64,000 nucleotides of DNA from Lactobacillus sp. LL6 (GCF_007570935.1 NZ_VLLR01000001.1:992001-1056000); one strand, 5' to 3'; numbered from the stretch's first letter, positions 38,024 through 48,843 are shown. Notes: generated by a model not told the origin, from the sequence alone. Numbers and translations are program-made.

Positions 38024-40297
38024 ATGGCTGAAAAAATTCATGGTTTAAGCCAACTTGAAGCAGAAAAATTACTTCAAAAAAATGGATTAAATGAAGTTCC
38101 TGAGCCAAAGTATAATTTTTGGAAAGAATTTGCCGGAAAACTTTGGAACTTATCTGCTTGGATTCTAGAAGGAGCATTAATTCTTGAATTTATCTTAGGC
38201 AAAAGAATTCAAGCACTCTTTGTTTTAGCAATGTTGCTTTTTGCAGCTTGGAATGGTGCTTCTAAGAAGAAACAATCCAGACGAGTTTTAGATGATATTT
38301 CTCATCAATTGACCCCTACCGTTGCAGTAGAACGTGATGGCAAATGGATCAAACTTAATTCTAAAAAATTGGTAGTAGGAGATTTAATTAGTCTTCAGCG
38401 AGGAGATGTAGTCGCTGCAGACGTAAAAATCATCTCTGGAGATATGGCTTTTGATGAAAGTTCAATTACAGGTGAATCTAAACCTGTAAAAAAACACATT
38501 GATAGTGAAGCCTATGCGGGAACCACAGTTGTTGAAGGAAATGGCCTTGCAATTGTTACCGCAACTGGTAAAAACTCTAGAAGTGGTAAAACAATTAATT
38601 TAATTAATAATTCTGCTGCACCTGGTCACTTACAACAATTACTCACTAAAATAATTTACTATCTTTGCCTTTTAGATGGTGTTTTAACTTTAGTAATTAT
38701 TATTGCTAGCTTCATTAAAGGTGGAGATTTTGCAAACTTTATCAATATGTTGCCATTCTTGGCAATGATGTTTATTGCTTCTATCCCTGTAGCAATGCCA
38801 TCAACTTTTGCACTGTCTAACTCTTTTGAAGCTACTCGCTTAAGCAAAGAAGGAGTTTTAACTGCTGATTTAACTGGAATTCAGGATGCAGCTAATTTAA
38901 ACTTATTACTTCTCGATAAAACCGGTACAATTACTGAAAACAAAACTAGTGTAGCTAGCTGGAATAACTTTTCTAACTTGAGTGATAGTGAAATTCTTAC
39001 TTTAGTTTCTGCAGCAGTAGATCAAAGAAATAAAAGTATCATAGATGTTGCTCTTGATGAATATATCCTATCTAAAGGACTTGCAATTAAAAGTCCTGAA
39101 ACGTTTGAGCCATTTACTTCAAATACTGGTTATTCAATGGCAGAAGTAAATGGTCATAACATTAAATTAGGAAGCTTTAAGCAACTATCGTTAATTGACA
39201 AAGATGCCGAAATTAAAACTGCGAACATTGATTTTAAAGCTGGTCGATCAGTAGCTGTTTTAATTGATAATAAGTTAGCTGGAGTTTTCATTTTACAAGA
39301 TAAAGTTAGAAAAGATTCAAAAAAGGCACTAAATGAACTTAAAAAGCGTGGTATTCACCCCATTATGCTTACTGGTGATAACCAAAGAACTGCAGCTGCT
39401 GTAGCTAAACAAGTAGACTTAACCGGAGAAGTAATTTCAATACATGATTTTAATGATGAAGTTGATATTAAAAATCTAGCCGGAATTGCAGATGTATTAC
39501 CAGAAGATAAATTGAAAATGGTTAAATTCTTCCAAGAAAAAGGTTATATTGTTGGAATGACTGGAGATGGTGTGAATGACTCTCCTGCTCTAAAACAAGC
39601 TGAAGTTGGAATTGCAGTATCAAATGCTGCCGATGTTGCAAAACGTTCAAGCAAAATGGTGCTTCTTGATGATGGTTTAACCTCAATTATTAAAATTTTA
39701 GATGCTGGTCACCGTGTATATCAAAGAATGACCACTTGGTCATTAACTAAACTTGCCAGAACGGCTGAATTAACCATGCTATTAACTTTTGGATATCTCT
39801 TCTTTGGATATTTGCCTATGGCTCTTAATGCAATGGTTATTTACACTATCATGAACAACATGGTAACTATGATGATTGGTACTGACCGTACGCATATCAC
39901 TTATAAACCAGAAAACTGGAATATGGCACGTCTTGCTAAAATTGCCTTTTCATTAGCAGCTGGTTGGACAATTATTGGTGTTGGTTTTGTTTGGTATTTA
40001 AATACACATGGTTGGAGTCATGGAACTGTTTCAACAATGGTTTATGTTTATCTTGTCTTAAGTGCGATGTTAATTGTTTTAATTACTAGAACTCGTAAAT
40101 ACTTCTGGCAAGATCACCCTTCTAGATTAGTTGGTATCGTTCAAGTTGCCGATGTTGGCATTACCTTTATTTTGGCACTTTGTGGAATTGCAATGGTAAA
40201 AATCTCATGGGACAATCTTTTAATTACTATTGTAATTGCTCTAGTTGCTGCTATTATAATTGACTTGATTTATCAACCAATCATGAAAAATAGATAA
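38024..40297 (+). CDS. P3A-like P-type ATPase (plasma-membrane proton-pump type)
   Basis: Membrane cation pump, 757 residues. The order is a short N-terminus, TM1-2, actuator TGES (149-152), TM4 IASIPVAMPSTF (252-263), phosphorylated Asp298 in DKTGTIT, MLTGDN, TGDGVNDSPALKQAEVGIAV and six C-terminal helices. Length, PVAMP and SPALKQA place it with P3A H+-ATPases of plants, fungi and some archaea. The M6 acidic residue used for proton transport in the plant pump (Asp684 of AHA2, in ILNDG) is Asn612 here (TIMNNM). The ion carried is therefore uncertain. Start ATG 38024 follows AAAGGGAG. A LysR regulator is divergent; a terminator lies at 40299. Confidence 0.87.
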   Translation: MAEKIHGLSQLEAEKLLQKNGLNEVPEPKYNFWKEFAGKLWNLSAWILEGALILEFILGKRIQALFVLAMLLFAAWNGASKKKQSRRVLDDISHQLTPTVAVERDGKWIKLNSKKLVVGDLISLQRGDVVAADVKIISGDMAFDESSITGESKPVKKHIDSEAYAGTTVVEGNGLAIVTATGKNSRSGKTINLINNSAAPGHLQQLLTKIIYYLCLLDGVLTLVIIIASFIKGGDFANFINMLPFLAMMFIASIPVAMPSTFALSNSFEATRLSKEGVLTADLTGIQDAANLNLLLLDKTGTITENKTSVASWNNFSNLSDSEILTLVSAAVDQRNKSIIDVALDEYILSKGLAIKSPETFEPFTSNTGYSMAEVNGHNIKLGSFKQLSLIDKDAEIKTANIDFKAGRSVAVLIDNKLAGVFILQDKVRKDSKKALNELKKRGIHPIMLTGDNQRTAAAVAKQVDLTGEVISIHDFNDEVDIKNLAGIADVLPEDKLKMVKFFQEKGYIVGMTGDGVNDSPALKQAEVGIAVSNAADVAKRSSKMVLLDDGLTSIIKILDAGHRVYQRMTTWSLTKLARTAELTMLLTFGYLFFGYLPMALNAMVIYTIMNNMVTMMIGTDRTHITYKPENWNMARLAKIAFSLAAGWTIIGVGFVWYLNTHGWSHGTVSTMVYVYLVLSAMLIVLITRTRKYFWQDHPSRLVGIVQVADVGITFILALCGIAMVKISWDNLLITIVIALVAAIIIDLIYQPIMKNR

Positions 40298-40298
40298 C

Positions 40299-40337
40299 TA
40301 ATGAAAAGAAGGTGAATAATTACATCTTCTTTTTTTG
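40299..40337 (+). terminator. Terminator after the P3A-like ATPase gene
   Basis: AAAAGAAG..TG / CA..CTTCTTTT stem ending in a T run. Confidence 0.65.
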
Positions 40338-40392
40338 TTGGTAAATTTTAGGTAAAATAAACTTTAACAGTATATTTTTAAGGGGGAAACTT

Positions 40393-41877
40393 ATGATTTG
40401 GACATGGGATGTAATTCGACGAATTATTGAGATTTTATGGATAATCAATATCGGGTTTGCTATATGGACAGTATTTCGTTCAAGACGAGATATTGCCTCT
40501 ACTTGGGCATGGCTGTTAGTGTTGTCTGTATTTCCAGGAATTGGTTTTATCATCTATCTGTTTCTTGGGAGACAGCTTTCACATGATGAAATTTTTGCTA
40601 TTAAAGACGAGCAAAAAAGAATCCAAAATCATTATTTAAAAAAGCAACGCGAATTATTAAGAAAGCATGACCTTTTACCAAAAGAGGATCAAAAACCGCG
40701 AGCTCGAATGCTTACAGATTTAAATTTAAATAATGATGGAGCAATTTTAACTTTTGATAATGATGTAGAAATTTTCACTGATGGCCCTACATTATTTGAC
40801 AATATTATTAATAATATTAATAAGGCAAAAGAATTTATTGATGTAGAATTTTACACTTTTTATTCTGATAGTTTAGGTAAACGTGTTTTAAGCGCGTTAG
40901 AGCACGCTCAAAAGCGGGGAGTTCAAGTACGCATACTTTATGATGTTGATGGCTCGCGTGGTACTAGACCTCGATTTTTTGATAAATTACGCAAATTAGG
41001 TGGAGAAGCACAACCATTTATCTCTAGCTCTAGTAAATACAAAATTCGTACACCACGAATGAATTATCATCTGCACCGTAAATTAATAATTATTGATCGT
41101 AAAATAGGCTATATTGGTGGTTTTAATATTGGAGATCAATATATTGATAAATCAGCTAAATTTGGTCACTGGCGTGATACCCATTTGAGAGTTGTAGGAC
41201 AAGCACCAATTATGATGGAAGTAAGATTTGCGATGGATTGGAATACTTCTTGTCGTAAATCTCACCTGCCAAAATATAATCTAGGCTATTTGAAAAACCT
41301 AGATATTATTCCCCCTACTTCTTCAGACCAAGTAGCAATGCAAATCGTTTCTTCTGGACCAGATAATCAAAATTTTGCTATTCGTCGAGCTTATGAAGGA
41401 ATTATTGCAACGGCAAAAAAATATATTTATATTCAAACACCATACTTAATTCCTGAAAATTCCATTCTTGAAGCTTTAATTGTTTCCGCAAAAAGCGGAG
41501 TTGATGTAAGAATTATGGTTCCAAGTATGCCTGACCATCCATTTGTATATCGAGCAACTGAATATTATGCAAAATATTTAACCGAAAATGGTGTAAAAGT
41601 ATACAAATATGATAATGGCTTTATTCATGCAAAAACTATGGTCAGTGGCTCAAATATTTCATCAGTTGGTTCTGCCAATCAAGATTACCGCAGTTATAGT
41701 TTAAACTTTGAAGTTAATAGTTTTAATTATAGTCCGCAGCTTACAGCTAAATTAAAAGCTATTTTTGAAGAAGATTTAAAAGAATCTACTTTAATGACCA
41801 ATGAATACTTTGATAAGCAATCCAATTGGCGAAAATTTAAGCAATACTTTTCAAGACTATTATCTCCAATTTTATAA
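40393..41877 (+). CDS. cls: Cardiolipin synthase
   Basis: Makes cardiolipin from phosphatidylglycerol at the membrane. 494 residues: two N-terminal hydrophobic helices (about 10-30 and 38-58), then two phospholipase D domains with HRKLIIIDRKIGYIGGFN and HAKTMVSGSNISSVGSANQD, the paired HKD motifs. ATG 40393 follows GGGGGA. It is 95 bases after the ATPase gene, separated by a terminator, so it has its own promoter. Confidence 0.93.
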   Translation: MIWTWDVIRRIIEILWIINIGFAIWTVFRSRRDIASTWAWLLVLSVFPGIGFIIYLFLGRQLSHDEIFAIKDEQKRIQNHYLKKQRELLRKHDLLPKEDQKPRARMLTDLNLNNDGAILTFDNDVEIFTDGPTLFDNIINNINKAKEFIDVEFYTFYSDSLGKRVLSALEHAQKRGVQVRILYDVDGSRGTRPRFFDKLRKLGGEAQPFISSSSKYKIRTPRMNYHLHRKLIIIDRKIGYIGGFNIGDQYIDKSAKFGHWRDTHLRVVGQAPIMMEVRFAMDWNTSCRKSHLPKYNLGYLKNLDIIPPTSSDQVAMQIVSSGPDNQNFAIRRAYEGIIATAKKYIYIQTPYLIPENSILEALIVSAKSGVDVRIMVPSMPDHPFVYRATEYYAKYLTENGVKVYKYDNGFIHAKTMVSGSNISSVGSANQDYRSYSLNFEVNSFNYSPQLTAKLKAIFEEDLKESTLMTNEYFDKQSNWRKFKQYFSRLLSPIL

Positions 41878-41886
41878 TTCGCTATT

Positions 41887-41922
41887 AAAAAAGATTCACG
41901 CAAAAATGCGCGAATCTTTTTT
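41887..41922. terminator. Bidirectional terminator between cls and the acetyltransferase
   Basis: AAAAAAGATTC..CGC / GCG..GAATCTTTTTT stem with a 5-base loop, symmetrical A and T tracts. Confidence 0.85.
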
Positions 41923-42442
41923 ACTTATTTAATTGCTCATAAACATAAGAAGTTTCATCTGGGCGATAAACTCCATGAAGAGTACCAACTCTGGTAAAGC
42001 CCATCTTATCAATCAAATGTTGCATGGCTTTATTATCTTCATGAGTATCAATTCTGATTGAATCAATATCTTGACGATTTTGTTTAATATAATTAATAAC
42101 CTCAGTTAATAATTTAGTAGCGTAGCCTTTACCAGCATGATTTGAATGAATTGCAACACGGTGAATTACTAAGTATTTATCAGTATCAAGCTGCCACTTA
42201 CCGTCAAGCTTATCATAGGAATGGTCTGGAGATGGCACAATTGAAATTGCGCCAACAGTTTCTTCATCCTTAGAAACTGCTAAATATGCCCAACCATTTT
42301 CAATATCTTCTTTTATTTGATCAGGAGAAGGATAATCCCCTTGCCATTGTTCAACTCCACGCTCGGCTAATTGATTTGCACCATCCTTTAAAATTGTCAT
42401 AATCTGATCAAAATCTGCCATAGTAGCTTGTCTAAGTTTCAA
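41921..42442 (-). CDS. GNAT-family N-acetyltransferase
   Basis: Acetyl-CoA dependent acetyltransferase of unknown substrate, about 173 residues. The acetyl-CoA site appears as VIHRVAIHSNHAGKGYATKLLTE, followed by DTHEDNKAMQHLIDKMGFTRVG. I prefer the TTG at 42442 (LKLRQATMADF), 9 bases after GGGAG; an ATG at 42451 directly abuts that ribosome site. Single gene. Confidence 0.85.
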   Translation of the reverse strand: MKLRQATMADFDQIMTILKDGANQLAERGVEQWQGDYPSPDQIKEDIENGWAYLAVSKDEETVGAISIVPSPDHSYDKLDGKWQLDTDKYLVIHRVAIHSNHAGKGYATKLLTEVINYIKQNRQDIDSIRIDTHEDNKAMQHLIDKMGFTRVGTLHGVYRPDETSYVYEQLNK

Positions 42443-42530
42443 AATTGTCATCTCCCTTATTTATTAACTCTATTATTGTACACAAAACTTATTTACTTGT
42501 AAAAAGAAAGTACTTAAAATTTAATTTATT

Positions 42531-43352
42531 TTATAAATAATTTTCTTCTAAAGCCATAAAAATCGTTACAATCAATAAATCTGCACATCCACCTATGCTA
42601 TAATTATTTTTCTTAAAAATCAGACTTAATTGATTTAAATATTTTCTTCCTTGAATTGTTTGACTGCCTCCTTTATCTAAATAGAGTTGAGATACTTGAT
42701 GCAACCAAGCAAGTTTTTTAGCATCCCCTGAGCGCTTAATAAAGGTAGTATCATCAACTTTAGTAGCTAAAAGCATTAATGTATCTAATAGCTGCTCATT
42801 CAGCTTACCTGAAGCATTTTTTAGGTATGGTAAAGAATCATATTCAACTACCGGATACCCATCTTGGGCTAATTGTCGCACACCTCCTAATTTATATTTC
42901 AAGTATTGTTTTTCACCTGCAGTTATATTTTGATAATCAATTTTAGTAAAATCATTTTTAACAAGATTATGGCACATTTTTCTTATTACATTAAAAATAT
43001 TAACATTATTTTTCTTGGCATAACTTTGAGCACAAACAAAAATCCCTAATGAAAAAATTGCTCCCTTATGAGTATTTATTCCGTTAGTTGCATCTAACAT
43101 ATCTTTTTCAGCAGCAATACCTGCTTGACGAAGTTCAGCAAACATTTTAGTTAAATCATCTTCAATAAAGTTTTCACCAATATTGGCCGCATTTTCTAAA
43201 TATGGCTCTAAGGCCAAACTAGAATCAATAAAGGTATAAACATTCATATCTAAGTGGGATCCATTATCAGCTGGGTCAACTAATCCCGGCTTAGGTAAAG
43301 CAACAACTTCATATAAGAGAGCTTTTAAAGCATTATTTACTATTTTTTTCAT
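42531..43352 (-). CDS. CitG-like protein (triphosphoribosyl-dephospho-CoA synthase family)
   Basis: CitG makes the precursor of the citrate lyase prosthetic group from ATP and dephospho-CoA. 273 residues with family motifs PKPGLVDPADNGSHLDMN (21-38), GINTHKGAIFSLG and GGCADLLIVTIF. Two motifs are altered: the usual GVRGEA reads GVRQLA and SPGGSADL reads SIGGCADL. No citrate lyase, malonate decarboxylase or citX gene is nearby. It may be a remnant, a paralogue with another role, or serve a locus elsewhere. It lies downstream of apt past a terminator. Confidence 0.75.
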   Translation of the reverse strand: MKKIVNNALKALLYEVVALPKPGLVDPADNGSHLDMNVYTFIDSSLALEPYLENAANIGENFIEDDLTKMFAELRQAGIAAEKDMLDATNGINTHKGAIFSLGIFVCAQSYAKKNNVNIFNVIRKMCHNLVKNDFTKIDYQNITAGEKQYLKYKLGGVRQLAQDGYPVVEYDSLPYLKNASGKLNEQLLDTLMLLATKVDDTTFIKRSGDAKKLAWLHQVSQLYLDKGGSQTIQGRKYLNQLSLIFKKNNYSIGGCADLLIVTIFMALEENYL

Positions 43353-43365
43353 ATTTTCTCCAAAA

Positions 43366-43400
43366 ATAAAGCCCCAAGAGTATCTTCTTGAGGCTTTATT
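43366..43400 (-). terminator. Terminator after apt
   Basis: AATAAAGCC..CAAGA / TCTTG..GGCTTTATT stem, just past the apt stop codon. Confidence 0.7.
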
Positions 43401-43420
43401 ATTAAATTTCTGTTGATTAT

Positions 43421-43948
43421 TTAAGCACCATGATATTGAACTAAACTAAAAATGTCAAGTCCTGGTAACTTTTCACGACCCTTAAGGTCAGGCAATTCAA
43501 TATAAAATGCTGCACCTACAAGCTCACCGCCAAGATTTTCAATTAACTCTTTTGAAGCTCTTAAAGTACCAGCAGTTGCAAGCAAGTCATCACAAAGTAC
43601 TACTCTTTGTCCTGGCTTAATAGCATCTTTATGCATTTCCAAACTGTTAGAACCATACTCTAAGTCATAAGAAGCACGTTCAACCTCTCTTGGCAACTTA
43701 TGTGGCTTTCTAGCAGGGACAAATCCTAAACCAAGTTCTGTTGCAACAGGACATCCTACAATAAAACCACGCGCTTCTGGTCCCACAATTACATCAGCTT
43801 TTCGACTCTTAGCATATTCTGCTAATTCATGAGTTGCTGCACGGAATAAGTCTCCATCTTGCAAAATAGGTGTAATATCACGAAAGACGATGCCTTTATT
43901 AGGAAAATCTTGAACGCTTGCAATGTGTTCACTAAAATCAATTGCCAT
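43421..43948 (-). CDS. apt: Adenine phosphoribosyltransferase
   Basis: Salvages adenine to AMP with PRPP. 175 residues; motifs [24 protein letters not shown] and the PRPP site [15 protein letters not shown] choose ATG 43948 (MAIDFSEHI), 9 bases after GGAGG; the longer frame starts inside that ribosome site. It follows recJ by 107 bases, an order common in Firmicutes. Confidence 0.95.
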   Translation of the reverse strand: MAIDFSEHIASVQDFPNKGIVFRDITPILQDGDLFRAATHELAEYAKSRKADVIVGPEARGFIVGCPVATELGLGFVPARKPHKLPREVERASYDLEYGSNSLEMHKDAIKPGQRVVLCDDLLATAGTLRASKELIENLGGELVGAAFYIELPDLKGREKLPGLDIFSLVQYHGA

Positions 43949-44055
43949 AAGAAGAAAAACCTCCATTAATCTTTGTGTTTAATTCTAAACACTTTTAACT
44001 GTTATATTTTACCAAACTTTTGTCCTAAAAGCACTAAAATGAGCTTCTTTTTACC

Positions 44056-46326
44056 TTAATCAGAAAGATTATTGATATAATCAATCAACTCAACTGTTGG
44101 CATAGTTCGTAATTGTCGAATAAACTTTATTTGCGATTTTGTTGCCATTAAATATTTAGATTGTGATAAAGGTTTTTTATGAGGATTTTTTTCACCAACT
44201 AATTTGCCGTTATCTAATTTTACAAATCCTAGTTCAAAAAATACTCTTAAAATAAATAGAATACTATCATAATCTAACCCTAAATATGGTGCTACTGCCT
44301 GATAATCATCAGGTGTGAGCGTTGGATGCTGATAAATATACTTTAAAACTTGTCCAAAATATGACTTATTTGGTAGTGATTCCACAGGTAATTGATCTAA
44401 CAAAAATCTTAAATATAATTGCTGATAATTTTGATTCAATGCTAAGTTTAATTCAGTTTGACTACGTGGAGTATCTAATAAGACAACAGTTTCATTATTT
44501 TCTTGGTAATCTTGAACTAAACTTATTTTTTCTTTTTCTATTCCTAATTGATTTTGTACGATTGGAAGATTCTTTTTATCAAATAATAAATACCTATCTG
44601 CAAATCCCATAACATATTTTTCATTTCGCAAATCAATAACTGAATTTTTAACAGCTAACTTAGGAGCAGAAAAGTCAATTCCTTCAATTATTCCTTGTAG
44701 GCTACTTTTCCCTCTAAAAGTATTAATAGAAAGTCTTACAAAGACTTTTGTAATAAATGGTAATAAATTATTATTCAAAAAGCCCTTTCCAAAACCAATA
44801 ACAGTTAATTTGCCATTATCTTTTTCTGCATTAAATTTAACATGTTCTTGTTCTTTTCCCATCTTAGTAAAACCACTTATTTTAAAATTAGAAATACTAA
44901 AAATAGGAGTAGGATTATCCGTACCAAAGGGACCAATTTGATTAATATCTGTTAATAATTGTGTTGTTAAATTATCCATTGGCAGCTCAAAATCATAATC
45001 TTTCATCTCTAGATTATCACTAGAATAAAAACTTGCTTCAAACTTATTACGTAATTTTACAATATTCTCTTCATCAAGTGCTAATCCACATGCAAAATCA
45101 TGACCGCCAAATTGGTTCAAGATATTACCTTTTAAAGGCTCTAAAGCATTAAATAAATTAAAGCCTTTTTTAGAACGTCCTGACCCCTTAATTTCACCAG
45201 TGTTACTTTTAGTTAAAACAATAGTTGGTTTATGAAGCTTTTCGACAAGTTTATTAGCTACTAGTCCTAATACCCCTTCATGATAATTAGGATTATAGAT
45301 TACTAAAGTATTCTTTTTTTGCCAGCTGTTTTCTTTAAATTGTTTTAAGCAATCTTGAAATACTTCAGTTGTTAATTCCTTACGCTGATTATTTAATTTT
45401 TCTATTTCATTTGCTATCTTTTGTGCTTCTATATCATCATCTGCTAATAAAAGCTGAACAGCTAAATTTGCATTTCCTAATCTTCCAACCGCATTTAACC
45501 GAGGAGCAATATTAAATCCTACATCTTGCTCATTTATTGTTCCTAAAGTTAAACCAGCATTATTGATCAACGCTCTTAAGCCAGGTCTATCAGTTTGATT
45601 AAGTATCTCAAGCCCACGCTTAACAATAATATGACCTTCTCCACTAACTTTAACCATATCTCCAATTGTTCCAATCATGGCCAAATCTAGTAATTCTGGC
45701 ATAGTATCTTGCATTAATTCTCTACATATAGTATAGGCAACGCCAGCTCCACAATAATCGTCAAAAGGATATTTTTGCCCAGGATAATTACAATGAACAA
45801 TAGCATAAGCAGCAGGTTGTTCTTCTTGAAAAGTATGATGGTCAGTAATAATGGTATCTACTCCATTAGCTTGGGCATACTTAACTTCTTCAACACCAGT
45901 AATCCCATTATCTACAGTAATAATCAATTGTGTGCCGTCAGCCACAATATCTTTATATCTGTCAAGATTAGGACCATAGCCATCTTTAAAGCGATCTGGA
46001 ATAAAATAATGAACATCTGCACCTAAAATACTTAAGGTTTCAGTCATTATTGCAGTAGCTGTTATTCCATCAGCATCATAATCGCCATAGATAGTTATCT
46101 TTTGCCCAGAATCAATTGCTTCATTAATTCTGTCGACAGCTTTTTCCATATCATGCATTAATAAAGGATCAGCTAAATTTTCTTCAGTTGCATTAAACCA
46201 AAAATCAAGTTTTTCATCACTATCAATTCCCCTTAAAGAAAACAACTTAGCCATTATTGGACTAAGTTGATACTTTTCTACTAAATCAGGGTTCAATTCA
46301 TTCGCTTTTCTTTGTTGCCACTTCAT
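44056..46326 (-). CDS. recJ: Single-stranded-DNA-specific exonuclease RecJ
   Basis: 5'-3' exonuclease for recombination and mismatch repair. 756 residues: DHH-domain motifs IYGDYDADGITA (about 78-89), VDNGITG, ITDHHTF, the GGHDFACGLAL DHHA1 motif, an OB-like domain and the C-terminal Firmicute extension. Its ATG overlaps the sortase stop by one base (TAATG), pointing to translational coupling. Confidence 0.95.
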   Translation of the reverse strand: MKWQQRKANELNPDLVEKYQLSPIMAKLFSLRGIDSDEKLDFWFNATEENLADPLLMHDMEKAVDRINEAIDSGQKITIYGDYDADGITATAIMTETLSILGADVHYFIPDRFKDGYGPNLDRYKDIVADGTQLIITVDNGITGVEEVKYAQANGVDTIITDHHTFQEEQPAAYAIVHCNYPGQKYPFDDYCGAGVAYTICRELMQDTMPELLDLAMIGTIGDMVKVSGEGHIIVKRGLEILNQTDRPGLRALINNAGLTLGTINEQDVGFNIAPRLNAVGRLGNANLAVQLLLADDDIEAQKIANEIEKLNNQRKELTTEVFQDCLKQFKENSWQKKNTLVIYNPNYHEGVLGLVANKLVEKLHKPTIVLTKSNTGEIKGSGRSKKGFNLFNALEPLKGNILNQFGGHDFACGLALDEENIVKLRNKFEASFYSSDNLEMKDYDFELPMDNLTTQLLTDINQIGPFGTDNPTPIFSISNFKISGFTKMGKEQEHVKFNAEKDNGKLTVIGFGKGFLNNNLLPFITKVFVRLSINTFRGKSSLQGIIEGIDFSAPKLAVKNSVIDLRNEKYVMGFADRYLLFDKKNLPIVQNQLGIEKEKISLVQDYQENNETVVLLDTPRSQTELNLALNQNYQQLYLRFLLDQLPVESLPNKSYFGQVLKYIYQHPTLTPDDYQAVAPYLGLDYDSILFILRVFFELGFVKLDNGKLVGEKNPHKKPLSQSKYLMATKSQIKFIRQLRTMPTVELIDYINNLSD

Positions 46327-47030
46327 TATTTTAACTTAAACACCTGTAAATTCTTATTAGAAGCCTTTTCTGTTTTAATTAAATTACCACGAACTGCCCA
46401 ACGATCAACTCCACCATCAGCACAAGTAATTAGAGTAACAATTGGTTTCTTAGTATTATCTACCAACCAAACAGCATACGGACTAACTTTTTTCTTCATA
46501 TAAATTTTATAAATATATATTTTCTTTAAGTCAGTTAAATATACTAACTGCCCCTTCTTACTATCTTCTAAAGGTGAAAAAAGAACTCCTTTAGCTGTCA
46601 TATAGTGGCCTGCTAAAGCATAATTACCTTTTCCCATCTGTTGATCAGCTCGCATAGTACCACCACCAGTTGCCATAGCACTATCAGATAATCCAAGCAT
46701 TATTGGAAGATACATATTTACATTTGGGATAGCTAAAGCACCAATAGCATCAGATGTGTTTTTCACTTGTGTACGTGTTACTTGAGCAAAATCAATTTCT
46801 TTAACTTTATCAAAATCAAACATTCCCTTCTTTTTTTGGTTCTGTTCAACTTTTTTAACAGTTAAACTACTCAATGCTTTAGATTGATTTTGTTGAACAA
46901 TATGATTTCTAATTTGCTTATTAAAAATCAAAACTAATCCAACAAGCAATAAAATTATAGCTACAATTCTAATTATAATTGTAGTAACACTACTTTTATT
47001 CTTTTTACTTTCCTTTGATGTCATCGTCAT
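46326..47030 (-). CDS. srtA: Class A sortase
   Basis: Membrane transpeptidase that cuts LPXTG proteins and links them to peptidoglycan; the giant adhesin in this window is a likely substrate. 234 residues: N-terminal membrane anchor (about 16-37), catalytic His142 (LAGHYM), Cys203 (TLITC) and Arg210 (DRWAVRG). The ATG at 47030 and a second ATG two codons later are both possible; AAGG is 4 or 10 bases away. The gene overlaps the lepA end by about 20-26 bases and recJ by one base. Confidence 0.93.
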   Translation of the reverse strand: MTMTSKESKKNKSSVTTIIIRIVAIILLLVGLVLIFNKQIRNHIVQQNQSKALSSLTVKKVEQNQKKKGMFDFDKVKEIDFAQVTRTQVKNTSDAIGALAIPNVNMYLPIMLGLSDSAMATGGGTMRADQQMGKGNYALAGHYMTAKGVLFSPLEDSKKGQLVYLTDLKKIYIYKIYMKKKVSPYAVWLVDNTKKPIVTLITCADGGVDRWAVRGNLIKTEKASNKNLQVFKLK

Positions 47031-48843
47031 TCATCCTTAATACTGCCATGAATGCATCTTGCGGCACTTCTACACGACCAACTGCCTTCATTCGCTTTTT
47101 ACCACGTTTTTGTTTTTCCAGAAGTTTGGCACGACGATCTGGGTCCCCCGTATGGATCTTCCATGTAACATCTTTACGATATGGTTTAATAGTTGCGCGA
47201 GAAATAATTTTTGCTCCAATTGCACCTTGAATATCAACTTCAAAATTTTGACGAGGAATAAGCTTTTTAAGAAGCGAAGTCATTTGACGAGCACGATTTT
47301 GAGCTTCATCACGGTGAGCAATAAAACTCAAAGCATCAATTGGTTCTTTATTAAGTAAAATATCAATCTTAACTAAGTTAGTTGCACGATACCCTGTAAT
47401 TTCATAATCAAGAGAAGCGTATCCCTTAGTTGATGATTTCAAATCATCAAAGAAATCAAAAATTATTTCTGCTAATGGAATATTATAAATTACATTTACA
47501 CGATATTTGTCTAAATAATCCATAGTCACAAATTCACCACGTTTATGCTGACAAAGTTCCATCACAGGACCAACAAAATCATTTGGAACCATAATTTCTG
47601 CCTTTACATAAGGTTCTTCTACTCGTTCATATTCACCAGCATCTGGTAAATCTGAAGGGTTATCAATAACCTTAGTAGTACCATCATTCATAATTGCGTG
47701 ATAATCAACAGATGGAGCAGTCATAATTAAATCCAAATCAAATTCTTGCTCAAGTCGCTCTTGCACAACATCCATATGAAGAAGTCCAAGAAAACCACAA
47801 CGAAAACCAAATCCTAAGGCTGTTGAAGTTTCTGGTTCAAATTCTAAGGCTGCATCATTTAGTTGCAATTTTTGAAGAGCTTCTTTTAAATCATCATATT
47901 TAGCATTATCTACTGGATACATACCAGAAAATACCATAGGTGGAATTTGACGATAACCTGGAAGAGGTTCTGCCGTTGGATTTTCAGCATCAGTAATAGT
48001 GTCACCCACACGAGTTTCACGAACTGATTTAATATTTGCAGTTAAGTATCCTACATCTCCAGCAACTAAAATATCTTTTTTAACTGGATGAGGACTAGAA
48101 ACACCTACTTCAGTAACTTCATATTCCATTCCAGTATTCATAATTTTGATTTTATCGCCTGGCTTTACTGTTCCTTCTTCAATTCTTACGGAAAGAACAA
48201 CACCACGATAATCATCATACTTTGAATCAAAAATCAAAGCCTTAAGAGGTGCCTCTAAATCACCACTTGGTGCTGGAATATCCTTAACGATTTTTTCAAG
48301 CATTTCTTCAATTCCTACGCCAGTCTTTCCAGAAACTAAAGCAGCTTCTGAAGCATCTAAGCCAAGCATTTCTTCGATTTCTTCTTTAGCATTATCTGGA
48401 TCTGCAGAAGGCAAATCAATTTTATTGATAACTGGCAAAATTTCCAAATCATCATCAATAGCTAAATAAGTATTTGCTAGAGTTTGAGCTTGAACTCCTT
48501 GAGAAGCATCAACAACTAAGAGTGCACCTTCACAAGCAGCAAGCGACCTAGAAACTTCATAAGAAAAGTCAACGTGTCCTGGAGTATCAATAAGGTGAAA
48601 AATATAATCTTCACCATCTTTTGCATGATACTTTACTTCTACAGAGTTCATCTTAATAGTAATTCCACGCTGGCGTTCAAGTGGCATATCATCAAGCATT
48701 TGATTCTTGAGTTGACGCTCAGATACTGTATCTGTTAACTCAAGAATTCTATCAGCAATTGTTGATTTACCATGGTCTATATGCGCTACGATTGAAAAAT
48801 TACGAATATGTTTTTGATAATCTTTTAATTGTTTTAAATCCAT
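47005..48843 (-). CDS. lepA: Elongation factor 4
   Basis: Ribosome-associated GTPase that can back-translocate stalled ribosomes. 612 residues: [14 protein letters not shown] (G1), RGITIK (G2), DTPGHVDF (G3), [10 protein letters not shown] (G4), then EF-G-like domains and the LepA-specific C-terminus ([23 protein letters not shown]). It starts at ATG 48843. Downstream of a terminator that ends the dnaJ transcript, and upstream of srtA-recJ-apt. Confidence 0.97.
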   Translation of the reverse strand: MDLKQLKDYQKHIRNFSIVAHIDHGKSTIADRILELTDTVSERQLKNQMLDDMPLERQRGITIKMNSVEVKYHAKDGEDYIFHLIDTPGHVDFSYEVSRSLAACEGALLVVDASQGVQAQTLANTYLAIDDDLEILPVINKIDLPSADPDNAKEEIEEMLGLDASEAALVSGKTGVGIEEMLEKIVKDIPAPSGDLEAPLKALIFDSKYDDYRGVVLSVRIEEGTVKPGDKIKIMNTGMEYEVTEVGVSSPHPVKKDILVAGDVGYLTANIKSVRETRVGDTITDAENPTAEPLPGYRQIPPMVFSGMYPVDNAKYDDLKEALQKLQLNDAALEFEPETSTALGFGFRCGFLGLLHMDVVQERLEQEFDLDLIMTAPSVDYHAIMNDGTTKVIDNPSDLPDAGEYERVEEPYVKAEIMVPNDFVGPVMELCQHKRGEFVTMDYLDKYRVNVIYNIPLAEIIFDFFDDLKSSTKGYASLDYEITGYRATNLVKIDILLNKEPIDALSFIAHRDEAQNRARQMTSLLKKLIPRQNFEVDIQGAIGAKIISRATIKPYRKDVTWKIHTGDPDRRAKLLEKQKRGKKRMKAVGRVEVPQDAFMAVLRMNDDDIKGK

